DNA of 44,385 bases. Source: Candidatus Sericytochromatia bacterium (GTDB taxonomy: Bacteria > Cyanobacteriota > Sericytochromatia > UBA7694). The stretch is from positions 1 to 44,385 of the forward strand of contig JACYMC010000125.1 of the NCBI GenBank assembly GCA_015272195.1, written 5' to 3'. The translations under genes and the position numbers were made by a program. Of the stretch, positions 1 to 6,410 are shown piece by piece; position 1 is the first letter of the stretch; every line of letters starts with the position of its first letter. The notes under the pieces were generated by a model that saw nothing but the letters and a program-made list of their open reading frames with translations, was not told the origin of the DNA and did not search any database.

Positions 1-96
1 AAAAACCAATTTTTGAACGAATGTATGCAGCAAAAATTGCTCAGTTTTGAGTCTGTTAGATCCCGAAAAGCTCATTACCGGGCGCTTTTGAGCAGG

Positions 97-609
97 TTAT
101 CGGCATGAAAGGTGGATACATTGAGATTGTTGCAGCAGGGTTTCATCCATATCAAACACGACATAAAAATCACCGGGCTTCAGGGTTTGCGGTACAAAAC
201 CGTGCTCATGCTGGCCCGCGCGCATGACCCGTTCAATGGCTGTCTGCAATGCCTTGAGCACCCGTAAATCTGGCTTTCGAAACCAGTCTGCAGACTGGCC
301 CTGCTGTTCTGCCTGCTGAAACGCCGGGTCCTGCGCCAGGATGTCTTTCATCTGGTTCTGAATTTCAACGGCTTGCAGGCGACTGAATCCGGCCTGAAGC
401 ATTTTGGGAATATGGAGATGCCCGCGCGAAAAGCCTTCCTGATACCAGTCGGGCATCGGTTCCAGAATCCAGTCTGACAGAGCGGCATCAGGTATATTTT
501 GCGCCTGAACAGCGCCAGGGCTGGGCTGGGCCCAGGAACTGAAGCCAGGGCTCAGGGTCAGAGCAGCCGTTAACAGGGCGCTTAAGATACGATACCGATT
601 TTTAAACAT
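97..609 (-). pseudogene. Exported HAD-superfamily phosphatase-like protein, C-terminally truncated
   Basis: The chosen ATG at 609 has a good Shine-Dalgarno (GGAGGACTGC) and opens a signal peptide (basic MFKNRYR, hydrophobic core, Ala-rich cut site near SSWAQ). About 140 residues of helical, Gln-rich sequence follow, and then a HAD motif I (FYVVFDMDETLL) in which the first Asp would be the nucleophile. The frame stops nine codons later. HAD enzymes need three further motifs downstream of motif I, so this copy cannot be an active phosphatase. Neither alternative frame down to position 1 gives a convincing HAD continuation, so I read it as truncated rather than simply frameshifted. It is the distal gene of the DUF1826 operon. 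An in-frame ATG exists at 663, but 609 fits the ribosome site and signal peptide better. The substrate is unknown. Confidence 0.6.
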
Positions 610-739
610 GCAGTCCTCCCGTGAGTTGTGGCCATTGCTCAGGACCGAGGGCCATCTCTTCATCTGTCAGCATACAGTGTTCAAGGGCTGCTGTCAGCGC
701 GTCTGTTTCCAGATTTTTGCCGAGGGGTTTTAAAGCCAT
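602..739 (-). pseudogene. Remnant of ZigA/COG0523 zinc-chaperone GTPase, copy 1 (45 codons)
   Basis: A short frame with a good ribosome site (AAGGAAAATCC then ATG). It begins MALKPL, like the start of many COG0523 GTPases just before their Walker A segment, and jumps directly to GKNLETDALTAALEHCM and LTDEEMALGPEQWPQL. The second part matches the extreme C-terminus of ZigA-type zinc metallochaperones (typically L-x-T-D-x-E-M-x-x-G-P-x-x-W). The GTPase domain, CxCC metal site and CobW C-terminal core are all missing, so this is an internal-deletion derivative with no GTPase function. The final residues (TGGLHV) run into the start of the HAD gene. The assignment is motif recognition of a very short sequence, but the neighbouring DUF1826 gene supports it. 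Confidence 0.6.
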
Positions 740-802
740 GGATTTTCCTTTATTTGTTTAAACCGATTTTTAAACATGCAGTCCTCCCGTGAGTTGTGGC
801 CA

Positions 803-907
803 TTACTCAGGACCGAGGGCCATCTCTTCATCTGTCAGCATACAGTGTTCAAGGGCTGCTGTCAGCGCGTCTGTTTCCAGATTTTTGCCGAGGGGTTTTA
901 AAGCCAT
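803..907 (-). pseudogene. Remnant of ZigA/COG0523 GTPase, copy 2 (34 codons)
   Basis: This is the second copy of the deleted zinc-GTPase frame in the 168-bp duplication. It is identical to copy 1 until a C-to-T change on the coding strand turns the Gln codon after LGPE into TAA, ending the frame at 34 codons. It lies directly downstream of the DUF1826 gene with its own ribosome site. It is unlikely to be functional. Confidence 0.55.
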
Positions 908-925
908 GGATTTTCCTTTATTTGT

Positions 926-1573
926 TTAATCGGATTCAATTTTGAACAACAGCCGACAGGGTGCCTCGGCTGATACAGGTGGGCTGCGATGAACCTGGCC
1001 ACGGCCCTGCATATCAGGATGCTGGCGCCCTTTCATCAGAATCACATCAAAGGCTTGCAGCTGATGTACGGCTTGTTCGTCATACAGATGGCAGACTTTG
1101 CTGCGGGTGCCCTCTCCTTCCCAGTGCACATTTTCAGCCGGCGTCCAGAGCGTTCCCGCACCCAGATAGGTGCACAGCAGACGGTACTGGTTATGGTCGG
1201 CATGAAAGCGGAGGCACATCTGGGCGCTGATTTTTTGCAGACTCAGATTGATCCGCGGTCCGGTACCCAGAGCAAAAAAATGCTGGCTCAGCATGCGCAG
1301 ATCATGGCAGAGTGCCATCCAGCCTGCTGGGTACAGCGATTGCCAGGGACTTAATCCAGACGCCAGATCGGCGTCCAGTTCAGCCAGGCCAACGCTCAGA
1401 TGCCAGGCTTCAGGCATGCAATGCCACCATTGAGCGACAAAAGCCGAAATATCCGGGTTTGCCGGGCGTTGCCAGATACAGGCCTGCGTGCCTGGTTTGG
1501 CAAAAGCCTTCAAGTCCATCTCACGGGCGGATGTCAGGGCACTGGAGGGTTCTGTTAATTCAAAAACCGACAT
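926..1573 (-). CDS. DUF1826 family protein (zinc-starvation associated)
   Basis: A 215-residue soluble protein with the DUF1826 signature near residues 120-143: C-L-R-F-H-A-D-H-N-Q-Y-R-L-L-C-T-Y-L-G-A-G-T, with His and Cys residues spaced as if to bind a metal. The biochemical function of the family is not established, but members recur beside ZigA/COG0523 GTPases and Zur-controlled genes. That fits here: a ZigA remnant follows immediately and a 19-bp Fur/Zur-type palindrome lies 14 bp upstream of the ATG. A TATAAT on this strand (1603-1608) overlaps the palindrome, so repression by a Fur-superfamily metal sensor is the natural reading. Length and both ends look intact. Confidence 0.75.
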   Translation of the reverse strand: MSVFELTEPSSALTSAREMDLKAFAKPGTQACIWQRPANPDISAFVAQWWHCMPEAWHLSVGLAELDADLASGLSPWQSLYPAGWMALCHDLRMLSQHFFALGTGPRINLSLQKISAQMCLRFHADHNQYRLLCTYLGAGTLWTPAENVHWEGEGTRSKVCHLYDEQAVHQLQAFDVILMKGRQHPDMQGRGQVHRSPPVSAEAPCRLLFKIESD

Positions 1574-1586
1574 GTTGTATCTAATA

Positions 1587-1605
1587 AATGCAAATTATTT
1601 GCATT
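1587..1605. promoter_or_regulatory. 19-bp perfect palindrome, Fur/Zur-type operator in divergent promoter
   Basis: aatgcaaattatttgcatt is a perfect 9-1-9 inverted repeat centred on 1596. It sits in the divergent interval between DUF1826 (minus) and the MerC/DUF1007/NicO genes (plus). TATAAT-like -10 elements border it on both strands (1605-1610 plus, 1603-1608 minus), so one bound dimer could shut off both promoters. Size and architecture match Fur-superfamily operators. The zinc-related neighbours favour Zur over Fur, but that choice is inference. Confidence 0.75.
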
Positions 1606-1766
1606 ATAATGGTAAGACCTTATGCTAAAAAAGGATAAAAATCCTATTCAGTCAGGAGTTTATGGTTTATGGTTTATGCTTTGCGAGCTGTTTGCATTTT
1701 TTGTGTGGTTTTGATACCATGCAACCCAAGCCTGCGCAACGACGTTTTGCCATACAATGAAAGTCA

Positions 1767-2158
1767 ATGTTCTTTTTAAAAAAGCGATTAAGCCTTTTGG
1801 ATACCATCGGAATAACAGCCTCTCTGCTCTGCGCTGTACACTGTGCCTTGCACCCCTTGCTGCTGGTCATCCTGCCGGTAGCAGGCCTTTCTTTTTTGAT
1901 TTCGTCCGGTTTTGAGATGGTTTTTTGGGGGCTTCTGCGCTGCTGGCACTCTGGGCTTTGGCCTCGGGCTGGCGTTACCATGGCCGCAGCGTCACTTTTG
2001 GGGTCTGGTTAGTCGGTGTCTGCTTGATTTTCAGCAGCCGTTTGTGGGAACATCAGGAAGTCAGCCTGTCGGTTCTGGGCGCGCTCAGTCTGTCGGGAAC
2101 CCACCTGCTGAATCAGTATTATTTACGCACAAGGTCTGGTGCTGATAAAAAGCTTTAA
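1767..2158 (+). CDS. MerC-domain membrane protein, frameshifted
   Basis: The first frame (ATG 1767) gives a basic start, then LDTIGITASLLCAVHCALHP, a MerC-like first helix with the Cys-x-x-x-Cys-type pair characteristic of MerC-family metal transporters. At a T6G5 run (1921-1931) the matching C-terminal half moves to the -1 frame: ALLALWALASGWRYHGR, then further helices and the HLLNQYYLRTR tail ending at 2158. The join reads ...FEMVFWG/ASALL.... A single lost base in the homopolymer would explain it, either as a sequencing error or a real inactivation. No classical slippery heptamer lies in the right phase for programmed slippage. It is the first gene after the Zur-like box and overlaps DUF1007, so it belongs to the metal-acquisition operon. 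Confidence 0.7.
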
Positions 2159-2714
2159 ATGGCTGTTTGGAATGTGGCTTTTGTGCTGGAGCTCGCCTGC
2201 GCTGGCCCACCCACATGTCTTTATCGACTACACTGTGATGCTGCGGCACAATGCCCAGGCCATTCAGGGCTTTGAACTTCACTGGGTGCTGGATGCCATG
2301 AACAGCCAGCTGATCCTGGATGAGTTTGACAGCAATCACAACCGCAGGCTGGATGCCCCAGAGCAGCAGCAGGTGATTGCCCTGATGCGCGAAAACATGC
2401 GCGACTACGATTTTTTTACCCTGGTGCAACTGGATGGCCACCGCTTGCCCATCCGCGAAGCACAGAACTTCTGGGTCAGTCTGAATGCCCAGAAGCGTGT
2501 GGTCTATGAATTGTTCCTGCCCTGTCAGATTCCGCTGGGACCGCAGCCTCGGCAGCTGCAGTTTGAAGCCCTGGACAGCACCAATTATGTCGCTTTTATG
2601 CCCACGCCTCAGGTTTTTAAAACCCAGGGCCAGGGGGCTTTGCGCTTACAGATTACCCGGCGGCCGACAAAAATCTATGAGCCTCTGGGCCTGACGGTAG
2701 CCAGGGGTTCTTAA
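2139..2714 (+). CDS. DUF1007 family periplasmic metal-transport accessory protein
   Basis: A 191-residue protein with a GTG start that overlaps the MerC tail by 20 nt, with AAGG upstream. A signal peptide (MLIKSFKWLFGMWLLCWSSPALA) is followed directly by HPHVFIDYTV at mature residue 1. The HPHVFID motif is the DUF1007 hallmark and gives an N-terminal His-x-His suited to metal capture. The family is usually paired with a NicO/RcnA permease, as it is here 4 bp downstream. Periplasmic presentation of a divalent metal to the permease is inferred. Zinc is favoured by the DUF1826, ZigA and MerC neighbours, although nickel or cobalt are the textbook ligands of the permease family. Confidence 0.8.
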   Translation: MLIKSFKWLFGMWLLCWSSPALAHPHVFIDYTVMLRHNAQAIQGFELHWVLDAMNSQLILDEFDSNHNRRLDAPEQQQVIALMRENMRDYDFFTLVQLDGHRLPIREAQNFWVSLNAQKRVVYELFLPCQIPLGPQPRQLQFEALDSTNYVAFMPTPQVFKTQGQGALRLQITRRPTKIYEPLGLTVARGS

Positions 2715-2718
2715 GCTG

Positions 2719-3720
2719 ATGCGTCTGAGCTTTTGCCTGGTGTGCTTTGTTTGTCTGCTGATCGCTCAGCCTGTGCTGGCGCAAACCAATCCTTTTTTAA
2801 AGCGCAGTTCTCCGGCCCCCCAGTTACAGCGTCAGTCTGAGGCAGCTGAGTCGTCGGAGCACCCAGACAGGCTGAGGGCCTTCAAGTCCCGTTTTCAGAC
2901 GATGCAGTATCAGCTGAATCAGCAACTGGCCGTCCGGACCCAGGCCGCCCGAGACGAACAACCCCCCTGGATCTGGCTGAGCCTGATGCTGATTGCCTTT
3001 GCTTACGGGGCTTTTCATACCCTTGGGCCGGGTCACGGCAAGTGTGTGGTCTGCAGCTATTTTATTGCCGAGGACAGCCACTGGCGCAAAGGCCTGCTGC
3101 TGGGCTATCTGGTGGCCATTGTACATGCGCTTTCGGCCTTTGGCGTGGTGGCGGTGATCTACTATCTGCTCAAAAGCTCCAGTCAGCTCTTGTTTGATCA
3201 GGCCACCCGTCTCACCTCTCTGGTGGGTTATGGCCTGATTGCCGTGCTCGGGGCTTTTTTGCTGCTGCGTCAGCTCAGACGCTGGCACAGTATGCCTGTC
3301 GCAGCGTCCGGGAGTGGCCCGGCTAATGCGGCTGCACATCATCACTGTGAATTCCATGACTGTCAGCATACACACGGGCATGAAGCGGCCCCGGCACAGC
3401 CCCGGCGCGACAATATCTGGCTGATGGCCCTGGGCATTGGGGTTGTGCCCTGTCCAGGGGCTTTGACCATTCTGATGTTTTCGATTTCGCTCGACTTTTT
3501 GCAGCTGGGCATCGTGCTGGCCCTGATGATTGCCCTGGGCATGGGACTGACCACTTCTTTGCTGGCGGTGCTGACCATTCTCTCGCGCCAGGGCACCTTG
3601 CGCTGGCTCAGTCCGCCTTCTCACCAGCAGCAAAACAGCCGAGTAGAGCATGCTTTGCGCCTGTCGGGTGCCAGTCTGACCCTGTTTTTTGGTCTGCTTT
3701 TTTTCTGGGCGGCGCTTTAA
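2719..3720 (+). CDS. NicO/RcnA-family metal permease with His/Cys-rich loop
   Basis: A 333-residue polytopic membrane protein. After a signal-like N-terminus and a Gln-rich periplasmic stretch comes the NicO signature AFHTLGPGHGKCVV (about 98-111), where HxxGPGHGK is the conserved metal-translocation motif. Helices span about 125-185. A metal-binding loop at about 207-222 (HHHCEFHDCQHTHGH) precedes helices with the second signature GVVPCPGALTILMFSIS. Family members move Ni or Co, often outward. Coupling to DUF1007 and a Zur-like operator suggests uptake of a scarce metal, perhaps zinc, in this case. It is the last gene of the plus-strand operon. Confidence 0.85.
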   Translation: MRLSFCLVCFVCLLIAQPVLAQTNPFLKRSSPAPQLQRQSEAAESSEHPDRLRAFKSRFQTMQYQLNQQLAVRTQAARDEQPPWIWLSLMLIAFAYGAFHTLGPGHGKCVVCSYFIAEDSHWRKGLLLGYLVAIVHALSAFGVVAVIYYLLKSSSQLLFDQATRLTSLVGYGLIAVLGAFLLLRQLRRWHSMPVAASGSGPANAAAHHHCEFHDCQHTHGHEAAPAQPRRDNIWLMALGIGVVPCPGALTILMFSISLDFLQLGIVLALMIALGMGLTTSLLAVLTILSRQGTLRWLSPPSHQQQNSRVEHALRLSGASLTLFFGLLFFWAAL

Positions 3721-3828
3721 GCTGACTTACACAAATGCCTGTAGCTGAAGTGTAAGTTGCCTGTAAGCTGACCCTGCTAATCTAAAGTCATCAAAGCAAG
3801 GGGAGCACATCCCCCAAGGAGAACCACA
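3721..3828 (+). promoter_or_regulatory. PHA operon leader with inverted repeats
   Basis: Intergenic leader between nicO and the phasin-like gene. An 8-bp inverted repeat (acttacac at 3725-3732, gtgtaagt at 3750-3757) lies at its start and could end nicO transcription or bind a regulator. A second small hairpin (GGGGA/TCCCC, loop GCACA, 3800-3814) abuts the strong ribosome site AAGGAG at 3816-3821. No clear sigma-70 hexamer pair was seen. Confidence 0.35.
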
Positions 3829-4146
3829 ATGGAAAGCAAAAAAACCAAAGAACACGAAATCAAAAATCCCTTTATGATGGACGAGCAGGCCATGGGCCGC
3901 ATGATGGAAATGCCCGGCCAGGTTGCCAGCCTGATGTTGGACACCACCCGCAAAACCCAGGAAGCTTCTATGGCTTACCTGCGCCAGATGGAGCAGATTC
4001 AGCGCGAATACTTCCAGGCCATGACCGGTGTCTGGGGCCAGATGCTGCCCGGCGAATCCAAAGTCTGGGACGCTCAGATCAAAATGGTCGAGAGCGGTTT
4101 TGAACTCTTCGACAAAATGATGAGCACCGGCAAAAAAGCCGCCTAA
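3829..4146 (+). CDS. Phasin-like small granule-associated protein
   Basis: A 105-residue, highly helical, Met- and Gln-rich protein without a signal peptide (MESKKTKEHEIKNPF, then MMEMPGQVASLMLDTTRKTQ). The amphipathic helices, its size and its position as the first gene of a PHA synthesis cluster resemble phasins, which coat PHA granules and control their size. It has the strongest ribosome site of the operon (AAGGAGAACCACA), consistent with an abundant structural protein. Direct family membership cannot be proved from motifs because phasins are poorly conserved, so a PhaM- or PhaE-like partner is an alternative. Confidence 0.55.
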   Translation: MESKKTKEHEIKNPFMMDEQAMGRMMEMPGQVASLMLDTTRKTQEASMAYLRQMEQIQREYFQAMTGVWGQMLPGESKVWDAQIKMVESGFELFDKMMSTGKKAA

Positions 4147-4261
4147 GCTGCCGGGTGATGATGAGATTGATGGGCTAAAACCATGCGGCTGTTTCAGGCA
4201 AAAGTCTGAGACAGCCCGTGGTGTTTTGAACAGGTGTTGCAAAGATAAAATGGAGAAAAAG

Positions 4262-5008
4262 ATGAACGAACTCAAAGACAAACATATTTTTCTGACGGGC
4301 GCGGCCCGCGGCATTGGCGCCACCTGTGCCCGTCAGTTTGTGGCGGCCGGCGCCAAAGTACTGCTGGTCGACCGTGACGAAGCGACCCTCTTTGATCTGG
4401 CCAGAGAACTCAACGCCGAAGCCGAAGTGGTCATCCCCCAGGTCCTGGATATCACCGACCGGACGGCGGTCAATGCCGCCGTTGACAAAATGGTAGCCAC
4501 CTGGGGCCGGGTCGATGCGCTGGTCAACAATGCCGGCATCACCCGCGATGCCCTGACGGCCAAAATGACTGAAGAAGCCTGGGATGCGGTGATCAACGTC
4601 AACCTCAAAGCGCCCATGATTTGCACCCAGGCCGTGTTCCCCCATATGAAAGAACAGCAGAATGGCGTGATTCTCAACGCATCTTCGGTCTCAGCACTCG
4701 GTAACGTGGGCCAGGCCAACTATGCTGCCAGCAAAAGCGGCCTGATCGGCATGACCAAAACCTGGGCGCTGGAGTTTGCGCGGTACAATATCCGGGTGAA
4801 CGCCGTGGCCCCCGGCTTTACCAACACCGAAATGGTGCAGGCCATACCCGAAGAGGTCAAGGCCAAAATTGTGGCCAAAGTGCCCCTGCGCCGTCTGGCC
4901 ACGACCGACGAAATTGCCGCTGTCTACCGCTTTCTGGCCAGTGACAGCGCGGCTTTTATTACCGGACAGGTGCTGTATATTGACGGCGGCCTGACCTGCG
5001 GATTTTAA
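4262..5008 (+). CDS. phaB: Acetoacetyl-CoA reductase / FabG-like SDR
   Basis: A 248-residue classical short-chain dehydrogenase. The start at 4262 was chosen because GGAG lies 9 nt upstream and the protein then begins at the usual place. Motifs: TGAARGIG (12-19) for NADP(H), NNAG (89-92), catalytic Ser142, Tyr154 and Lys158 (ANYAASK), and a C-terminal GQVLYIDGG typical of FabG/PhaB. In this operon the expected reaction is NADPH-dependent reduction of acetoacetyl-CoA to (R)-3-hydroxybutyryl-CoA, the PHA synthase substrate. FabG activity on ACP substrates is the alternative. No phaA thiolase is present in the window, so the thiolase must be encoded elsewhere. Confidence 0.8.
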   Translation: MNELKDKHIFLTGAARGIGATCARQFVAAGAKVLLVDRDEATLFDLARELNAEAEVVIPQVLDITDRTAVNAAVDKMVATWGRVDALVNNAGITRDALTAKMTEEAWDAVINVNLKAPMICTQAVFPHMKEQQNGVILNASSVSALGNVGQANYAASKSGLIGMTKTWALEFARYNIRVNAVAPGFTNTEMVQAIPEEVKAKIVAKVPLRRLATTDEIAAVYRFLASDSAAFITGQVLYIDGGLTCGF

Positions 5009-5023
5009 ACCTAAGGAGCAGAT

Positions 5024-5389
5024 ATGAAAACTGAAGCCAAACGCGAAAACTACTTTGACCAGCTGGTGACCACCTATTTTGACCAGCTCTGGGCCAATCC
5101 CTTTTATCTCAAAGGCATGGGCGATCTGCTCAAAAACAGCTTTACCCTGCGCCAGCAGTGGAACAAGCAGGTGGAGCAATTGCTGAGCCTCTGGCAGCTG
5201 CCCAACCAGGACATGCAGCAGCGCACCCTGCACACCCTCAACACCCTGCTGAGCGAGTGGCGCTTTGAGCAGGAAGAAATGAACGAGCGCCTCAGCGCCC
5301 TGGAAGGGCAGCTGGCGGAACTGCTGGAACAGAAAAAAGCACAGGAGGCCAAAGATGTTCGCAAATCTGGAAATGCCAAAGCTCAGTGA
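5024..5389 (+). CDS. Small PHA-synthase helper protein (PhaE/PhaR-like)
   Basis: A 121-residue helical protein with ribosome site AAGGAGCAG, 15 nt after phaB. It begins with an aromatic motif repeated twice (NYFDQL, TYFDQL), then FYLKGMGDLLKNSF. Its C-terminal half is a Leu-heptad coiled coil (LLSEWRFEQEEMNERL, LEGQLAELLEQ) resembling the C-terminal segment of PhaE or PhaR, the small subunits required by class III and IV PHA synthases. It is much shorter than PhaE (about 350 residues) and nearer PhaR in size. Its end overlaps the start of phaC by 35 nt, suggesting translational coupling and stoichiometric assembly. A phasin is the alternative reading. Confidence 0.55.
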   Translation: MKTEAKRENYFDQLVTTYFDQLWANPFYLKGMGDLLKNSFTLRQQWNKQVEQLLSLWQLPNQDMQQRTLHTLNTLLSEWRFEQEEMNERLSALEGQLAELLEQKKAQEAKDVRKSGNAKAQ

Positions 5390-6410
5390 TGCCAATCGCC
5401 TCAGCAGCCTCTACCCGCCCCTGGTGCAGCAGGCCGTCCGCTATCAGCGCGAGCCCGTCAGCCCCATGCATGCGGTCTACCGCGAAAACAAGCTGACGGT
5501 CTGGAAAAGCAACAGCCCCGACAAAAGCACAAAAGTGCCTTTGCTTTTGGTGCCCGCCCTGATTAACCGCCACTATATTCTGGACCTGAGCGAAGACAAC
5601 AGCCTGGTCAAGGCCCTGTCTGAAGCCGGTTATGAAGTCTATCTGGTCGACTGGGGCACGCCAACAGCCGAAGACCGCTGGCAGACCTTCTCTGAAGTCA
5701 TCACCGGCCCCATGCGCCGCATTGTGCGCAAGGTAACCCGCCTGGCCGGCCGCAAGCCTGTGCTGTTTGGTTATTGCCTCGGCGGTATTCTGAGCAATAT
5801 TTACAGCGCCTGCTACCCCGAGTCGGTGGCCGGTCTGATTGCCATGACCGCCCCGGTGGATTTTTCCAAAGCCGGTTATATGGCCCTCTGGACCCGCAAA
5901 GAGCACCTCGACCCCTACGGTCTGGTCAACGCCATTGGCAACGTACCGCCTGATTTGATTCAGAACGGCTTTGTGTCACTCAAACCGGCCCAGTCGCTCA
6001 AAAAATGGCGTTCAGCCTGGGAAAAACAAGACAGCGCCAGCTTTCTGGATGCCTTTTTTACCCTCGAAAACTGGGTCAACGACAATGTGCCCTTCCCTGG
6101 TGGCACCTGGCAGGAGTATATTCACTGGCTCTACCAGGACAACCGTCTGCTGCACAACACCCTCTGGATTGACAATTTCCACGCCAGCCTGGACAATATT
6201 CAATGTCCGGTGCTGACGGTGGTGGCCGAAAATGACCATATTGTGCCCCCCGATTCAGCCCTGCCGCTGCATACCATGGCTGGCAGCGCGGACAAACAGG
6301 TCTTAAGCCTGCCCGGTGGCCATGTTGGCATTATCGCCAGCGGCAAGCTCTTTCCGAAGCTGGTGACAGGTATTACGGAGTGGTTGGATGAACGACAGGC
6401 AAAATTCTGA
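5355..6410 (+). CDS. phaC: PHA synthase, class III/IV-type catalytic subunit
   Basis: 351 residues, the usual length of class III/IV PhaC. The alpha/beta hydrolase triad is visible: Cys141 in the lipase-like box GYCLGG (139-144), Asp294 (ENDHIVPP) and His323 (GGHVG). The segment VPALINRHYILDL and VYLVDWG (95-101) is characteristic of PhaC. Start ATG 5355 follows AGGAGG inside the helper gene. It polymerises (R)-3-hydroxyacyl-CoA into PHA at the granule surface. It is followed by a second PhaC-family gene overlapping by 23 nt. Confidence 0.85.
   Translation: MFANLEMPKLSDANRLSSLYPPLVQQAVRYQREPVSPMHAVYRENKLTVWKSNSPDKSTKVPLLLVPALINRHYILDLSEDNSLVKALSEAGYEVYLVDWGTPTAEDRWQTFSEVITGPMRRIVRKVTRLAGRKPVLFGYCLGGILSNIYSACYPESVAGLIAMTAPVDFSKAGYMALWTRKEHLDPYGLVNAIGNVPPDLIQNGFVSLKPAQSLKKWRSAWEKQDSASFLDAFFTLENWVNDNVPFPGGTWQEYIHWLYQDNRLLHNTLWIDNFHASLDNIQCPVLTVVAENDHIVPPDSALPLHTMAGSADKQVLSLPGGHVGIIASGKLFPKLVTGITEWLDERQAKF

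Larger units (their letters stand above)
594..929. repeat. 168-bp near-perfect tandem duplication
   Basis: Positions 594-761 and 762-929 are direct tandem copies offset by 168 bp. I found one mismatch on reading through (g at 638 versus a at 806 on the plus strand). Each unit carries the ribosome site and coding remnant of a ZigA-type gene plus the ribosome site and first five codons (MFKNR) of the downstream HAD gene. The array abuts the stop codon of the DUF1826 gene. The near identity indicates a recent event. Confidence 0.95.

Noticed and set aside
1919-1931. Programmed -1 frameshifting in MerC
   Set aside because: No X-XXY-YYZ heptamer occurs in the zero frame at the T6G5 run and no downstream stimulatory structure was evident. 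A simple one-base loss is more economical.
1667-1981. 104-codon minus-strand frame opposite the MerC gene
   Set aside because: Basic, low-complexity shadow. The plus strand carries the MerC helices.
2824-3651. 275-codon minus-strand frame opposite the NicO gene
   Set aside because: The plus frame contains the NicO signature and membrane helices. The antisense product has none and is low-complexity.
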